A stretch of DNA of 64,000 nt from an uncultured Prevotella sp. (GTDB lineage Bacteria > Bacteroidota > Bacteroidia > Bacteroidales > Bacteroidaceae), in the NCBI GenBank assembly GCA_900551055.1, contig URUK01000004.1, forward strand, positions 70,776 through 134,775. The letters run 5' to 3'. The stretch's first letter is position 1, and every line of letters starts with the position of its first letter. The translations under genes were made by a program, and so were the position numbers. Below the pieces are notes generated by a model. The model was given only the letters and a program-made list of their open reading frames with translations, ran no database searches and had not been told where the DNA came from. This document shows positions 1 to 8,430 of the stretch, one piece after another.

Positions 1-493
1 CGCTTATGGCGCGGCGCATGTTCACATTGGTGGCGGCCACAATGCGCACGTCAGTCTTCATTATGCGCTGTCCGCCGACGCGGATATACTCGCCGGTCTC
101 CAACACCCGCAGCAGGCGAGCCTGCGTAGCCAAAGGCAGCTCGCCCACCTCGTCAAGGAAGATTGTGCCCTTGTCGGCAACGCCGAAATAGCCCTCGCTC
201 TCCCCTATCGCGCCGGTGAACGACCCTTTCTCGTGGCCGAACAGCTCGCTGTCTATCGTCCCCTCGGGTATCGAACCGCAGTTGACTGCAAAATACTTCT
301 CGCGCCGGCGCGGCGAGTTGTCGTGTATTATGCGCGGAACAATCTCCTTGCCCACTCCGCTCTCGCCCACGACGAGCACCGACAGGTCAGTCGGCGCAAC
401 CTGCATGGCCACGTCGATTGCGCGGTTAAGCCCGGGGCAGTTGCCCACTATGCCATACCGCTGCTTTACCTTTTGCAGTTCAGTAGTGTTCAT
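1..493 (-). CDS. Sigma-54-dependent transcriptional activator, AAA+ domain (partial, runs off left edge)
   Basis: The 5' part of a bacterial enhancer-binding protein that would use ATP hydrolysis to open sigma-54 promoters. It starts at 493 (MNTTELQ) and reads without a stop to base 1. Visible motifs are the Walker A sequence GESGVGKE, the GSFTGA loop that contacts sigma-54, and the Walker B region FLDEVGE. Only about 25 residues precede the AAA+ core, so there is no N-terminal receiver or sensor domain; the protein may be controlled by level or by a partner. A TAATTTTG box lies just upstream. The C-terminus, including any DNA-binding helix-turn-helix, is outside the window. Confidence 0.9.
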   Translation of the reverse strand, partial: MNTTELQKVKQRYGIVGNCPGLNRAIDVAMQVAPTDLSVLVVGESGVGKEIVPRIIHDNSPRRREKYFAVNCGSIPEGTIDSELFGHEKGSFTGAIGESEGYFGVADKGTIFLDEVGELPLATQARLLRVLETGEYIRVGGQRIMKTDVRIVAATNVNMRRAIS

Positions 494-501
494 TTAGCTG
501 A

Positions 502-509
502 CAAAATTA
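502..509 (-). promoter_or_regulatory. Putative Bacteroidetes -7 box for the sigma-54 activator gene
   Basis: On the minus strand the sequence reads TAATTTTG, matching the TAnnTTTG consensus of the primary Bacteroidetes sigma factor, 8 nt upstream of the start codon at 493. No clear -33 TTG was found, and the leader would be very short. Confidence 0.45.
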
Positions 510-686
510 CGCATTTTATTTGAATTTCCGCCATCAGCCGCCGTAAAATTGTATTTTTTCACACATCCGGCCATCCCGGTAAAGCCCCTTTTATGCCGAA
601 CAGGCACAAAGGCTGCACGGTGAAGCACAATGGCCGGCAAGCCTGCCAGCACTGCCAGGCATGCAGGCAAAAACCGGCGGTCATGC

Positions 687-774
687 AAAAGGCCATATCC
701 AGCATTACAGAACATGGCCTTTTGCGCTCCAATCTACTGTCTTTCGCAGTGCGAAAGACGGCCTTTCATAACAC
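687..774. repeat. 22-bp-period palindromic array A (4 units)
   Basis: Four units start at 687, 709, 731 and 753, exactly 22 bp apart. The best unit (753) reads GAAAG-ACGGC-CTTTC; the others are degenerate in one arm. The 28 bp to the right (768-795) match the flank of arrays C, D and G. The array lies between the 3' end of the membrane-protein gene and the start of the sigma-54 activator gene. Confidence 0.8.
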
Positions 775-820
775 GTTGCGCCACAACATGTTACACGGGC
801 ACTTACGAACAAGGGGGAAG

Positions 821-1816
821 TCACTTCCTTTTCTTTTCAAGGTTTATCAGCAGCAGGCCGATGGCCGTCCATATCAGTTCGCGTATGCGGACTATCAGTG
901 CGACGAAGATGCCGGCTCCGGCCGACAGCGAAAGGCCGGCGGTTGACATGACGAAGCCGCCCTCGCGCCCTCCGAGCTGAAGCGGAATGAAAAACAGCAG
1001 GTTTGCGAACAGGCTGGTGAACGCAAGGATGAGCACGCTTTGCAGGAACGTGGCATGGACGTCGGGAAGCACGAACATGATGAACATGATTTCAAACGCC
1101 GAGCAGAAGCGGCACGCAAGCTCCAGCAAGACGGCGGAAACGAATGTCTTGGGATTCTGGTTGTGCAGGGAGGCTATCTGGCGGTCGATGGCGCCAAGCT
1201 GTTCCTTGTGCTTGTCAACAAAGCCCCTCGCCCATTTCTTCAGGCCGGGTATGTGGCGTACGAAGTTCATCAGCCGCACGGCCATTCCCTTGCGGTAGCC
1301 TTTCAGGAAAAACCACACCCCAAGGGCGCAGAACGCCCCTGCCGCCGCAAGTATCAGGCCGACAAACAAATTAAGACGCTCGGTAAGCAGGTAAATAAGT
1401 ATGGAAAGAAGCCAGAATATGAAATGGCTGAAGATGTGGGTCATGGCATAAAGGATGACCGACGACGACGCACGCTCTGTCCCAATCTTAGGCGACAGCG
1501 CCATTATGCGGTAAGGCTCGCCGCCCATAAGGCCGAAAGGAGTGGTGTAATTGAGGGCGAAGCCCGACACCGTTATCTTGTAAAGCCAAGAAAAACCGAC
1601 ACCGGCCTTGCCGCCGTTTCCGCTCCGTATGATGATATACCACGTTGCAGTGTTGAACAGGTACAACACCGCCCACAGCCCCAGAACGGCAAAAAACCAA
1701 TAGCCTGTGTTGGTAAGGCCCTGCCACACTTCACGGTAATCAAGCTGGGTGAGCATCACCGCAAGCACGATAACGCCGAAAATAAAAAACAGGTTCTGGT
1801 ACTTCTTCTTCATCAA
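821..1816 (-). CDS. LPG synthase TM-region / flippase-like integral membrane protein
   Basis: A 331-residue polytopic membrane protein with about eight hydrophobic segments from residue 10 to the C-terminus. It belongs to the lysylphosphatidylglycerol synthase transmembrane family (UPF0104/AglD-like). Family signatures seen are GLMGGEPYR near residue 120, the loop FIPLQLGGREGG and the late segment ALIVRIRELIW. Members translocate or modify lipid-linked substrates; the substrate here is unknown, and the soluble aminoacyl-transfer domain of MprF is absent. It lies about 100 bp downstream of pdxA in the same direction, separated by an inverted repeat that may end the pdxA transcript. Confidence 0.85.
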   Translation of the reverse strand: MMKKKYQNLFFIFGVIVLAVMLTQLDYREVWQGLTNTGYWFFAVLGLWAVLYLFNTATWYIIIRSGNGGKAGVGFSWLYKITVSGFALNYTTPFGLMGGEPYRIMALSPKIGTERASSSVILYAMTHIFSHFIFWLLSILIYLLTERLNLFVGLILAAAGAFCALGVWFFLKGYRKGMAVRLMNFVRHIPGLKKWARGFVDKHKEQLGAIDRQIASLHNQNPKTFVSAVLLELACRFCSAFEIMFIMFVLPDVHATFLQSVLILAFTSLFANLLFFIPLQLGGREGGFVMSTAGLSLSAGAGIFVALIVRIRELIWTAIGLLLINLEKKRK

Positions 1817-1832
1817 GGAAAGTTCTTGACAA

Positions 1833-1914
1833 AGGGTTAAGGATTGGAAGTTAAGAAAACCGGCGAATGGGAATATGCGGACGACGGTTTTCCTAACTCC
1901 AAATCCTCAACCCT
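1833..1914. terminator. Interrupted inverted repeat directly 3' of pdxA
   Basis: Arms of 30 bp (1833-1862 and 1885-1914) match at 26 of 30 positions, and most mismatches would be G-U pairs in RNA. The left arm has a 7-nt beat (TTAAGGA, TTGGAAG, TTAAGAA). It begins five bases beyond the pdxA stop, which suggests a transcription terminator or RNA-stabilising hairpin. Confidence 0.55.
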
Positions 1915-1918
1915 CAAA

Positions 1919-3022
1919 TTACTGTTCAGCTTTTTTCTTGGAGACGTTAAACCTTGTCTTTTCGCTGTCGTCGCGCTTCTCATGGTAAAGCTTGCCGAGC
2001 GGATGGGCAAGCGGCTCGTCATATCCGGCCCTGTTGCGGAACACGTCGATAGCTGTATATATTGCCTGACGGAACGAACTCTCGTCGGCGACGTTCTTCC
2101 CTGCTATGTCATAGGCCGTGCCGTGGTCGGGAGAAGTGCGCACAAGCGGCAGCCCGGCTGTAAAGTTGACGCCGTCGCCGCGGTCGAGGGCCTTGAACGG
2201 AGCCAGGCCTTGGTCGTGATACATGGCAAGAACGCCGTCAAACGACTCGTAAGAGCCTTTCGCGAAAAATCCGTCGGCTGCATACGGGCCGAAGGCGTAG
2301 ACACCGTTGTCTGAAAGTTCCTTGACAGCCGGCGCGATGACGTCCTGTTCCTCCGTGCCCAGAAGGCCGCCGTCACCGGCGTGCGGATTGAGTGCGAGCA
2401 CGGCAATGCGCGGATTGGATATGCGGAAATCACGCTTCAGCGACTCGTTGAATATCATGGCCTTCTCCACGATGCGCTCCTTCGTTATGGCCGCCGCGAT
2501 GTCTTTCACCGGCAAGTGGGTGGTTACAAGGGCTATGCGCATCATGTCGTTGAGCAGTATCATCAGTGCCTTCTTGCCGTCGCCTGCACGCTGCTCAAGG
2601 TATTCCGTATGTCCGCAGAAGTTGAAGTCGGAGCCCTGTATGTTGTTCTTGTTTATAGGAGCCGTTACAAGCACGTCGAAAAGTCCTTTTTTATAATCGT
2701 CCATAGCGCGCTCAAGGGCCTTGAGCGATGCCGTGCCGGCCTCCTTCGACGGGCTTCCAAGCTCAACCTTTACCTCTTCGTCAAACACAGGAAGCAGGTT
2801 CAGCTTACCGCTGTGAGCGTCTTCCGCAGAATTGATTATTGTAAAATTTGCCTGTACTCCCAAAGCGTTGCGGTGGTATGCCGCAACTTTCGGAGAACCG
2901 TAGACTATTGGAGTACACAACTCGAGCATCGCCGGTTCGGCGAACGCCTTGAATATAATCTCATAACCTATGCCGTTAGTGTCTCCGTGGGTTATCGCCA
3001 CCCGTATTTTTCCGTTTTCCAT
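1919..3022 (-). CDS. pdxA: 4-hydroxythreonine-4-phosphate dehydrogenase
   Basis: Pyridoxal 5'-phosphate biosynthesis enzyme of the DXP-dependent route. It oxidises 4-phosphohydroxy-L-threonine with NAD+ to the aminoketone that PdxJ condenses with deoxyxylulose phosphate. The 367-residue product covers the whole family: N-terminal ITHGDTNGIGYEI, TAPINK, CGHTEYLEQ, TTHLPVKD, the metal-site stretch LNPHAGDGG, AMYHDQGLAP and the C-terminal RTSPDHGTAYDIAG. The metal-binding histidines in these motifs are present. The lysine-rich tail (FNVSKKKAEQ) is not conserved. Cytosolic homodimer. No pdxJ lies in the window. Confidence 0.96.
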   Translation of the reverse strand: MENGKIRVAITHGDTNGIGYEIIFKAFAEPAMLELCTPIVYGSPKVAAYHRNALGVQANFTIINSAEDAHSGKLNLLPVFDEEVKVELGSPSKEAGTASLKALERAMDDYKKGLFDVLVTAPINKNNIQGSDFNFCGHTEYLEQRAGDGKKALMILLNDMMRIALVTTHLPVKDIAAAITKERIVEKAMIFNESLKRDFRISNPRIAVLALNPHAGDGGLLGTEEQDVIAPAVKELSDNGVYAFGPYAADGFFAKGSYESFDGVLAMYHDQGLAPFKALDRGDGVNFTAGLPLVRTSPDHGTAYDIAGKNVADESSFRQAIYTAIDVFRNRAGYDEPLAHPLGKLYHEKRDDSEKTRFNVSKKKAEQ

Positions 3023-3098
3023 ATATTTTGTTTTTATATAATTATGAGAGTTGAAGCAGCCAATACAATCATGCCTTCGGTTTCTTGTTCGCAGCCCT

Positions 3099-4070
3099 TC
3101 ACTCCCCTCCGTTAACTTTCAGTGTATAAAGTGCCGCCTCCGCCTGCCGCATCAGGTTGCGTTTCTTCATTTCCGGGGCGTACACAAACGCCTCTGCCAC
3201 CACGATGCGCCGCCTGGCCGTATCTGCAACGGAATGGGACACGAACGGGCCGCCCATGGCGTCGCCGTGCATCTCCCACAGTCCGCGGCAAATCATCAGC
3301 GTGCGTCCTTTCTCCGTTGACAGTGTACATCTTGCACTGCCGCCCACTGTCCGCATATACATTCCGCGACGCTCGCCGGGGATGGCGCGCCTCATCACGC
3401 TGTCCCTCGCCACTACGGCCCTTGCCGGGTCGAGGCTGTCGCCAGGATATGAATAGACGCAGATGTTCTGCATTCCGCTTGCAGCGTTGTCCGAGAACCA
3501 CAAGAAGCCGTCATCGTTCTTGCCGTATTTCATGTCCGCCGGAATTCTGATGCCGCATCCGAGAACGGAATCCACCGCCGCAGCGGCTTTCGCATTGTTG
3601 CTTTCCGCAAGCCGGGCTATCTCCACATTCATCTCCGCGCGTGTGAACAAATCGGCCAGACGGCGGCCTATCAATGGCGCAACCTGCACGACCGCCGCAG
3701 CAGAAGGCGCGTTGACATAAGCCACCATCTGCGGCTTCGCCCACACGTTCTTTTCATACCTGATTTTCACAGATGTGAAAACGGCTGGATTTACGGTCAA
3801 TATGACAATATTGCGTGCCAGCTTTGCCGCCTGGTTGAAATGCAGACTGTCTGTTACCGACACATCAAACATCGGCTCTGACTGCGGAAGCCCTGACACG
3901 TCTTGCGACAACACGCTGTCAAGCTGATGCGACACCACATTGCCTGAAGCCACCACAAGCACCTCGTAAGGCCGTCCGCCACTCTTTGGAAGCATGGACA
4001 CCGCCCCGTCGCAGGCGCACAACAACATGGCCGACACAACAAAAAGGCACATGGCAAAAGTCCGTGTCAT
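3099..4070 (-). CDS. DUF4837 family lipoprotein
   Basis: A 323-residue exported lipoprotein: hydrophobic signal (MTRTFAMCLFVVSAMLLCAC) with a lipobox cysteine at about residue 20, then a soluble domain with RPYEVLVVASG, the usual start of DUF4837 proteins of Bacteroidetes. Function unknown. Its start overlaps the rlmN stop by 4 bp (ATGA), so the two are translationally coupled, a pairing often seen in this phylum. The domain carries a repeated alpha/beta pattern ending with AFVYAPEMKKRNLMRQAEAALYT. No catalytic motif was recognised. Confidence 0.85.
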   Translation of the reverse strand: MTRTFAMCLFVVSAMLLCACDGAVSMLPKSGGRPYEVLVVASGNVVSHQLDSVLSQDVSGLPQSEPMFDVSVTDSLHFNQAAKLARNIVILTVNPAVFTSVKIRYEKNVWAKPQMVAYVNAPSAAAVVQVAPLIGRRLADLFTRAEMNVEIARLAESNNAKAAAAVDSVLGCGIRIPADMKYGKNDDGFLWFSDNAASGMQNICVYSYPGDSLDPARAVVARDSVMRRAIPGERRGMYMRTVGGSARCTLSTEKGRTLMICRGLWEMHGDAMGGPFVSHSVADTARRRIVVAEAFVYAPEMKKRNLMRQAEAALYTLKVNGGE

Positions 4071-5104
4071 CCGCCGAGCGCTCCCTTCTCCGCCGTACTC
4101 AAAAGGCCGCAGGCGGCATATATGTCCCGTCCGCGGCTCGCCCTTATCGTGGTGAACAAGCCGTGAGCGGTAAGATAATCGCGGAAAGCCGTCATCCGTT
4201 CCTCGTCAGCACCATGCAAACCGACACCCGGTATTTGATGGAAACGTATCAGGTTGATGCGGCAGTCAAGCCCGTTAAGGAGCTTTACAATCTCACGTGC
4301 GTGGGTTTTCGAGTCGTTTAGGCCGCCGAACACTATATATTCGAACGAAAGACGGCGTTGATGGCTGAAATCGTAACCGCGCAGCATCTCCACCACTTCG
4401 CTTATAGGCATTGCTTTCTCGGCAGGCATCAGCATTGCGCGCTGCTCATGGAGCGGCGAATGCAGGCTTATCGCCAAGTGGCATTCGCTCTCCTCTATAA
4501 AGCGCCTTAGCTTGCCCTTAATACCCACGCTGCTCACTGTGATGCGCTTCGGACTCCATGCATACCCCCACGCGGCTGTCAGGATTTCGGTGGAACGCAG
4601 CACATTGTCAAGATTGTCCATAGGCTCGCCCTGCCCCATGAACACTATGTTGGTAAGCTTGTCGCGTTCGGGCAGGGAGTATATTTGGTTCAGTATGTCG
4701 CTTGCCGTAAGGTTGCCTTCAAAGCCTTGCTTGCCGGTTTGGCAGAACAGGCAGTTCATCTTGCATCCAACCTGCGACGAGACGCACAGCGTGGCGCGGT
4801 CGTCGTCGGGGATATACACAGTCTCGACATACTTGCCGCCGGCCGTAGGGAAAAGATACTTCACCGTCCCGTCCTTCGACCTTTGGCAGCCAGCCGGCGG
4901 CATGCACCCGATGATATACCGCTCTTTCAGTTTTTCCCTGTTCTGTTTCGAGATGTCGGTCATTTCATCAATCGAACCAACATGCTTGGTGTAAAGCCAC
5001 TTGGCTATCTGTCCGCCTGTAAAAGGCGGCATGCCCAGTGCTTTCGCCACATCTTTCAACTCTGAAAGAGACATTCCCAACAAGGGACTGATATTGCCAT
5101 CCAT
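4067..5104 (-). CDS. rlmN: Dual-specificity 23S rRNA A2503 / tRNA A37 C2-methyltransferase
   Basis: Radical-SAM methyltransferase that methylates C2 of A2503 in 23S rRNA and of A37 in some tRNAs. The 345 residues include the CX3CX2C iron-sulfur motif (C114, C118, C121 in VGCKMNCLFCQ), the cysteine seven residues before it (C107) and a C-terminal cysteine (about C332, DIYAACGLL) equivalent to the transiently methylated Cys of E. coli RlmN. Other family motifs are IVFMGQGEPMDN and AISLHSP. A TAAGTTTG box lies about 27 nt upstream. First gene of a two-gene unit with the DUF4837 lipoprotein. Confidence 0.96.
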   Translation of the reverse strand: MDGNISPLLGMSLSELKDVAKALGMPPFTGGQIAKWLYTKHVGSIDEMTDISKQNREKLKERYIIGCMPPAGCQRSKDGTVKYLFPTAGGKYVETVYIPDDDRATLCVSSQVGCKMNCLFCQTGKQGFEGNLTASDILNQIYSLPERDKLTNIVFMGQGEPMDNLDNVLRSTEILTAAWGYAWSPKRITVSSVGIKGKLRRFIEESECHLAISLHSPLHEQRAMLMPAEKAMPISEVVEMLRGYDFSHQRRLSFEYIVFGGLNDSKTHAREIVKLLNGLDCRINLIRFHQIPGVGLHGADEERMTAFRDYLTAHGLFTTIRASRGRDIYAACGLLSTAEKGALGG

Positions 5105-5130
5105 CCTCGAACGTAAATGTTTTTAATTTG

Positions 5131-5138
5131 CAAACTTA
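5131..5138 (-). promoter_or_regulatory. Putative -7 box of the rlmN transcript
   Basis: Minus-strand TAAGTTTG, a TAnnTTTG match, 26 nt upstream of the rlmN start. No convincing -33 element at the usual spacing. Confidence 0.45.
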
Positions 5139-5288
5139 CACAAAAAAATCTATTTACAGCCCCATATCACAAGAAAAACGCCTTTCTTGCCACAAAACGC
5201 CATGTCAGCATCCGGCAAAACAAAAAACAACCGTGATGCCAACTTTAATAAAATACCGGCACCACGGATTGTTTTTATAGTCTGATTT

Positions 5289-6665
5289 TTATTCCGAATA
5301 TGAGACTGTCGTGAAGGCACGGAGGATGAACGATGAAGAATCTGAGTCCGGATCGTTTTCCGCCGCATTCCCCAAATTGCCTGATTTTATAAGCCCTTCT
5401 GCATTCAGAAAATAATACAATTGTGAACCATATACAAAGTTGTCAATGTCTTCGCCGCCGGACTTTAAGGCAAAGATTTTATCCGCAATGTCAGAACGGT
5501 TGGTTCTCATATAATTCATCTCTTCCACATTAGCCAATCTCCAGCCTGTAACGCCTGCAACGGCAAGCTGCCCAATACCTTCGTCAACAGCCGCCTTCAA
5601 CGATTCCTGGTCGCCTTCTTTAAAAACAAGGTTCGTCAAATATTTCGGCGACATCAGCGAAACGGTCTTTTCTGCCTCGTCTTTCATCAACACATAACAA
5701 CCCTTATACATGCTGCCGACTTCAGGAACTGTTCCTGTAACGACATCTCCACCCGACGGCTCGTCGTCCTCACCACCGGGTACAACAGTCTCGCTTTCGC
5801 CGGTCTCGTCAAAAGTAAATGTAACGTCTGTAGTTCCCGCCCATTCAACACCTGTAATTGAGCCGTTCAACTTTACTCCGTCACCGCTGTATGTTCCGTT
5901 TATAGTAACCTTGTAATTGGCCTTCAGTTCTTTCGGGCACAAATAAGAATAGCTGTGCATCTTTCCGTTCGCGGTAAACGACACTTTCACTGTGGCCGAA
6001 GCCGCCTCCTCCAGCAGAAAAACCGCACTGGCACTTTTCCAGACATTGCTTTCGCCCTCACGCACCAGGTCGGCCGTATATTCACCTTCTTCACCCGAAT
6101 AGCTGCCGTCGAGCTTTATGTTTTCATACAGAGGACTTACCGACACAGCAACCGCCGTGACGCTCGCAGGCACATTGTTGATTGTCACAGACTCAAGCAT
6201 CATCACCTTGCGCTCAAGGGAAAGCGTCAATGTGTTTTCCTCGCCATACGCCAACGTCACCGAATTGTGAGCGGTCATAACGTCACCATGGCCATGCCCG
6301 TCTTTCAAAGCCACAACGGCATCCTTCGTGGCATTCTCCTTTGTCGGCAGTTCATACGCCTCCGCGTCAGTTCCGGCCAAGGCGTAAACGTCATAACGCC
6401 CTTCCGGCAAGTTCAATGACAAGCCGTCGGATTCAGAAGCAATCTGCATAACTTCAACACACCGGTCTGACTCAAATATATAAATGTTCACAGGATAACT
6501 TATCTCCGCCGTGCCTTCAGCGCCCTCTACCTGCGCAGCACGGGTACGTATCACCAACGTACTGTTGGCATCTTTGTTTTCAAAAACTTCGTCATCGCTG
6601 AATTTCTCGCAAGAAGAAAAAACCGACACCGCCATTAAAAGCAGCAAAATAATTATTTGTTTCAT
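5289..6665 (-). CDS. FimB/Mfa2-like fimbrial or adhesin lipoprotein
   Basis: A lipoprotein of about 458 residues if translation starts at MKQIIILLLL (6665); a longer reading to 6728 lacks a signal at its N-terminus. The lipobox is FSSCEK, cysteine about residue 19. The N-terminal two thirds resemble FimB/Mfa2-type fimbrial tip or anchor subunits: a beta-rich domain with TLVIRTRAA, VNIYIFESDRC and LPEGRYDVYALAG. After an acidic, Gly/Pro-rich linker (VVPGGEDDEPSGG) comes a separate C-terminal domain of about 130 residues that was not recognised. Probably surface exposed. No other fimbrial gene is adjacent, so a solitary adhesin is an alternative. Confidence 0.65.
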   Translation of the reverse strand: MKQIIILLLLMAVSVFSSCEKFSDDEVFENKDANSTLVIRTRAAQVEGAEGTAEISYPVNIYIFESDRCVEVMQIASESDGLSLNLPEGRYDVYALAGTDAEAYELPTKENATKDAVVALKDGHGHGDVMTAHNSVTLAYGEENTLTLSLERKVMMLESVTINNVPASVTAVAVSVSPLYENIKLDGSYSGEEGEYTADLVREGESNVWKSASAVFLLEEAASATVKVSFTANGKMHSYSYLCPKELKANYKVTINGTYSGDGVKLNGSITGVEWAGTTDVTFTFDETGESETVVPGGEDDEPSGGDVVTGTVPEVGSMYKGCYVLMKDEAEKTVSLMSPKYLTNLVFKEGDQESLKAAVDEGIGQLAVAGVTGWRLANVEEMNYMRTNRSDIADKIFALKSGGEDIDNFVYGSQLYYFLNAEGLIKSGNLGNAAENDPDSDSSSFILRAFTTVSYSE

Positions 6666-6689
6666 GATATTAGTTTTTAATAATTTTCG

Positions 6690-6697
6690 CAAATATA
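6690..6697 (-). promoter_or_regulatory. Putative -7 box of the fimbrial-type lipoprotein gene
   Basis: Minus-strand TATATTTG 24 nt upstream of the chosen start at 6665. It lies inside the longer reading frame and so argues against a start at 6728. Confidence 0.5.
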
Positions 6698-6795
6698 CGT
6701 CAAAAACCCTTATGTTTGTTAATAACACCTTGAAAAATCCGGCATATTCATGTTTTTTAACGCAACAGCATGAATGAAACCATAAAAACTTACAT

Positions 6796-6803
6796 TATCT
6801 TTG
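6796..6803 (+). promoter_or_regulatory. Putative -7 box of the Rpn-like gene
   Basis: TATCTTTG on the plus strand, 32 nt upstream of the ATG at 6836. It sits in the loop of a small hairpin (CTTACA...TGTAAG, 6789-6808). Confidence 0.45.
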
Positions 6804-6835
6804 TAAGATGAACTTGTAAAGAACAAAATGTCATC

Positions 6836-7756
6836 ATGAGATACCTCAATCCAAAAGCCGACCTCACATTCAAAAAAGTGTTCGGCGAGCATCCCGACCT
6901 CATAATCAGCTTCCTCAACGCGCTGCTGCCGTTTGACAAGGCCGACGAGGAAATAACATGGGTGGAATACCTGAACCCCGAACTTGTGCCGCAAAACCCG
7001 TTGCGCAAGGACAGCATCGTGGACGTGCGCTGCCGTGACAGGGCCGGGAGGCAGTTCATCGTGGAGATGCAGATGATGTGGACATCGGCATACAAGCAGC
7101 GCGTACTGTTCAACGCATCGAAGGCATACGTCAGCCAGCTCGACAAGGGAGGCGACTACGACCTGCTGCACCCGGTATATTCGCTCAACCTCGTAAACGA
7201 CACCTTCTCCGACAGCCCCGGCTACTATCACGACTTCCGCATCGTCGAGGATGCTGAAACGAAGGAGGTCATCGAAGGACTGCGCTTCATCTTCATCGAA
7301 CTGCCGAAGTTCACACCGAAAAACTACGGTGACAAGAAGATGCAGGTGTTATGGCTGCGGTACCTCACGGAAATAAACGAGAAGACACGTGAAGTGCCCG
7401 GAGAACTCTTGGAGAACCCCGAAATAAACAAAGCCGTCACACAGCTGGAAGAGTCCGCCTTCAGCGAGGCGCAGCTCCTCGGCTACGACCGCTTCTGGGA
7501 CATGGTGAGCACCGCCAAGATGCAAATCAGCAGCTCACGGCGCGAGGCCATGGAGAAAGGCTTGGCAGAAGGTAGAGCAGAAGGCTTGGCTCAAGGAAGA
7601 GCTGAAGGAAGAGCTGAAGGAAGAGCTGAAGGAAGAGCTGAAGGCCAACAAGCCGAGCGCATAAAAAATGCAGGCAACCTGAAGCGGCTCGGTGTGGCGA
7701 CAGAAATCATAGCACAAGCCACTGGACTTACGGCGGAAGAAATAGAACAGCTGTAA
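6836..7756 (+). CDS. Rpn-family PD-(D/E)XK nuclease / transposase-like protein
   Basis: A 306-residue member of the Rpn/PDDEXK_2 family (often labelled PD-(D/E)XK nuclease family transposase). The N-terminus MRYLNPKADLTFKKVFG is diagnostic, and the nuclease core shows an Asp in IVDVRCRD followed by FIVEMQM. The C-terminus (from about residue 240) is a charged helix of repeated AEGR/AEGL/AQGR units, encoded in part by four identical 12-bp repeats. Related E. coli Rpn proteins are DNA endonucleases that stimulate RecA-independent recombination; whether this protein cuts DNA is not known. The gene stands alone between the fimbrial lipoprotein and the capsule locus. Confidence 0.85.
   Translation: MRYLNPKADLTFKKVFGEHPDLIISFLNALLPFDKADEEITWVEYLNPELVPQNPLRKDSIVDVRCRDRAGRQFIVEMQMMWTSAYKQRVLFNASKAYVSQLDKGGDYDLLHPVYSLNLVNDTFSDSPGYYHDFRIVEDAETKEVIEGLRFIFIELPKFTPKNYGDKKMQVLWLRYLTEINEKTREVPGELLENPEINKAVTQLEESAFSEAQLLGYDRFWDMVSTAKMQISSSRREAMEKGLAEGRAEGLAQGRAEGRAEGRAEGRAEGQQAERIKNAGNLKRLGVATEIIAQATGLTAEEIEQL
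7595..7642 (+). repeat. Four perfect 12-bp in-frame tandem repeats in the Rpn-like gene
   Basis: The 12-mer GGAAGAGCTGAA occurs four times without change (7595, 7607, 7619, 7631), flanked by diverged copies back to about 7560. Each unit encodes four residues (EGRA). Because 12 is a multiple of 3, slippage would change the length of the helix but keep the frame. Confidence 0.9.
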
Positions 7757-8095
7757 TCCTCGGCCTGCACTAAACACAATCTGCCACATGCTCACTAATA
7801 TTCATGTTTTTCAAAAAATGCGTCATCTGTCAGAAATAGGAAGTAAGCAGCTGACATACAGCGCATTACGTTCCTGACAGTTAAACAGTTTACTGTCAGC
7901 CCACCGTCAGGTAACGCCATAAAAACCGGCTTAGCCGGTGTTCTGAGTCATAGTCATTTGATGTTTTTTGCCAATAACATGACAGTAAACAACATCCACT
8001 GTCACAGCATAATCCGCTTATCTTCAATAAGTTAATGCACAATGTGACAGTGTGAAGGTATTTCCTTAAAAACGTTTTACCGTCACTTACATCGT

Positions 8096-8220
8096 AAAAG
8101 ACCACCTTTCGGCGTGCAATCAACGACCTTTCGCATTGCAAAAAACAACCTTTCGCATTGCAAAAAGTCACAAAACGCGCCATAATCTACCGCCTTTCAT
8201 ATTGCAAAAACATCCGAAAC
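8096..8220. repeat. 22-bp-period palindromic array B (5-6 units)
   Basis: Units start at 8096, 8118, 8140, 8162, 8184 and, degenerate, 8206, always 22 bp apart. The first is AAAAG-ACCAC-CTTTC; units two and five have lost the left arm (AATCA, AATCT) and unit four the right arm. The recurrent linker is GCATTGC. This is the longest array in the window and lies between convergent genes. Confidence 0.8.
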
Positions 8221-8230
8221 ACTTCCCATC

Positions 8231-8300
8231 TTTGCAGAAGATAAGCTGCACTCGGCAATGTGAAAACAAGTTTTCATTGCGTTCGTTTGCATTATCTTTC
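8231..8300. repeat. Imperfect inverted repeat, about 70 bp
   Basis: The arms share AGATAA, TGCA, GCAATG and AAAAC blocks in the same order around a centre at 8268 (GAAAACAAGTTTTC). The left end ATCTTTGCAGAAGAT is identical to the sequence around the asnA promoter (22711-22725). It could be a dispersed mobile-type repeat or a structured RNA; function unknown. Confidence 0.5.
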
Positions 8301-8430
8301 ACAACAACACTTATCAACCGCCATTCAACACTTTGGAGGCTGAAAGATGCCGGGCATCATCTGTCAGCCTCCAAAACACTGTTAGCCAACAAATTACGAC
8401 TAAAACTGACAGATGACAGACGTTTTCACA

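Larger units (their letters stand above)
494..820. other. Intergenic region holding array A
   Basis: This 327-bp gap contains the activator's promoter region, a GC-rich stretch with TGCC/GGCA repeats (about 600-665), repeat array A and its flank. No open reading frame here looks coding on either strand. Confidence 0.7.
7757..8430. other. 674-bp convergent gap with array B and an inverted-repeat element
   Basis: The stretch separates the Rpn-like gene (plus) from the last glycosyltransferase gene (minus). It holds several CTGTCAG/CTGACAG words (for example 7827-7901 and 8352-8415), repeat array B (8096-8220) and an imperfect inverted repeat at 8231-8300. No reading frame looks coding. Confidence 0.7.

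Noticed and set aside
687..774. 22-bp arrays as CRISPR loci
   Set aside because: Units are 22 bp in total with 7-bp linkers that are themselves semi-conserved; there are no unique spacers of about 30 bp and no cas genes.
6836..7756. Rpn-like gene as a true insertion sequence
   Set aside because: Despite the family's transposase label, no terminal inverted repeats or target duplications were found around it.
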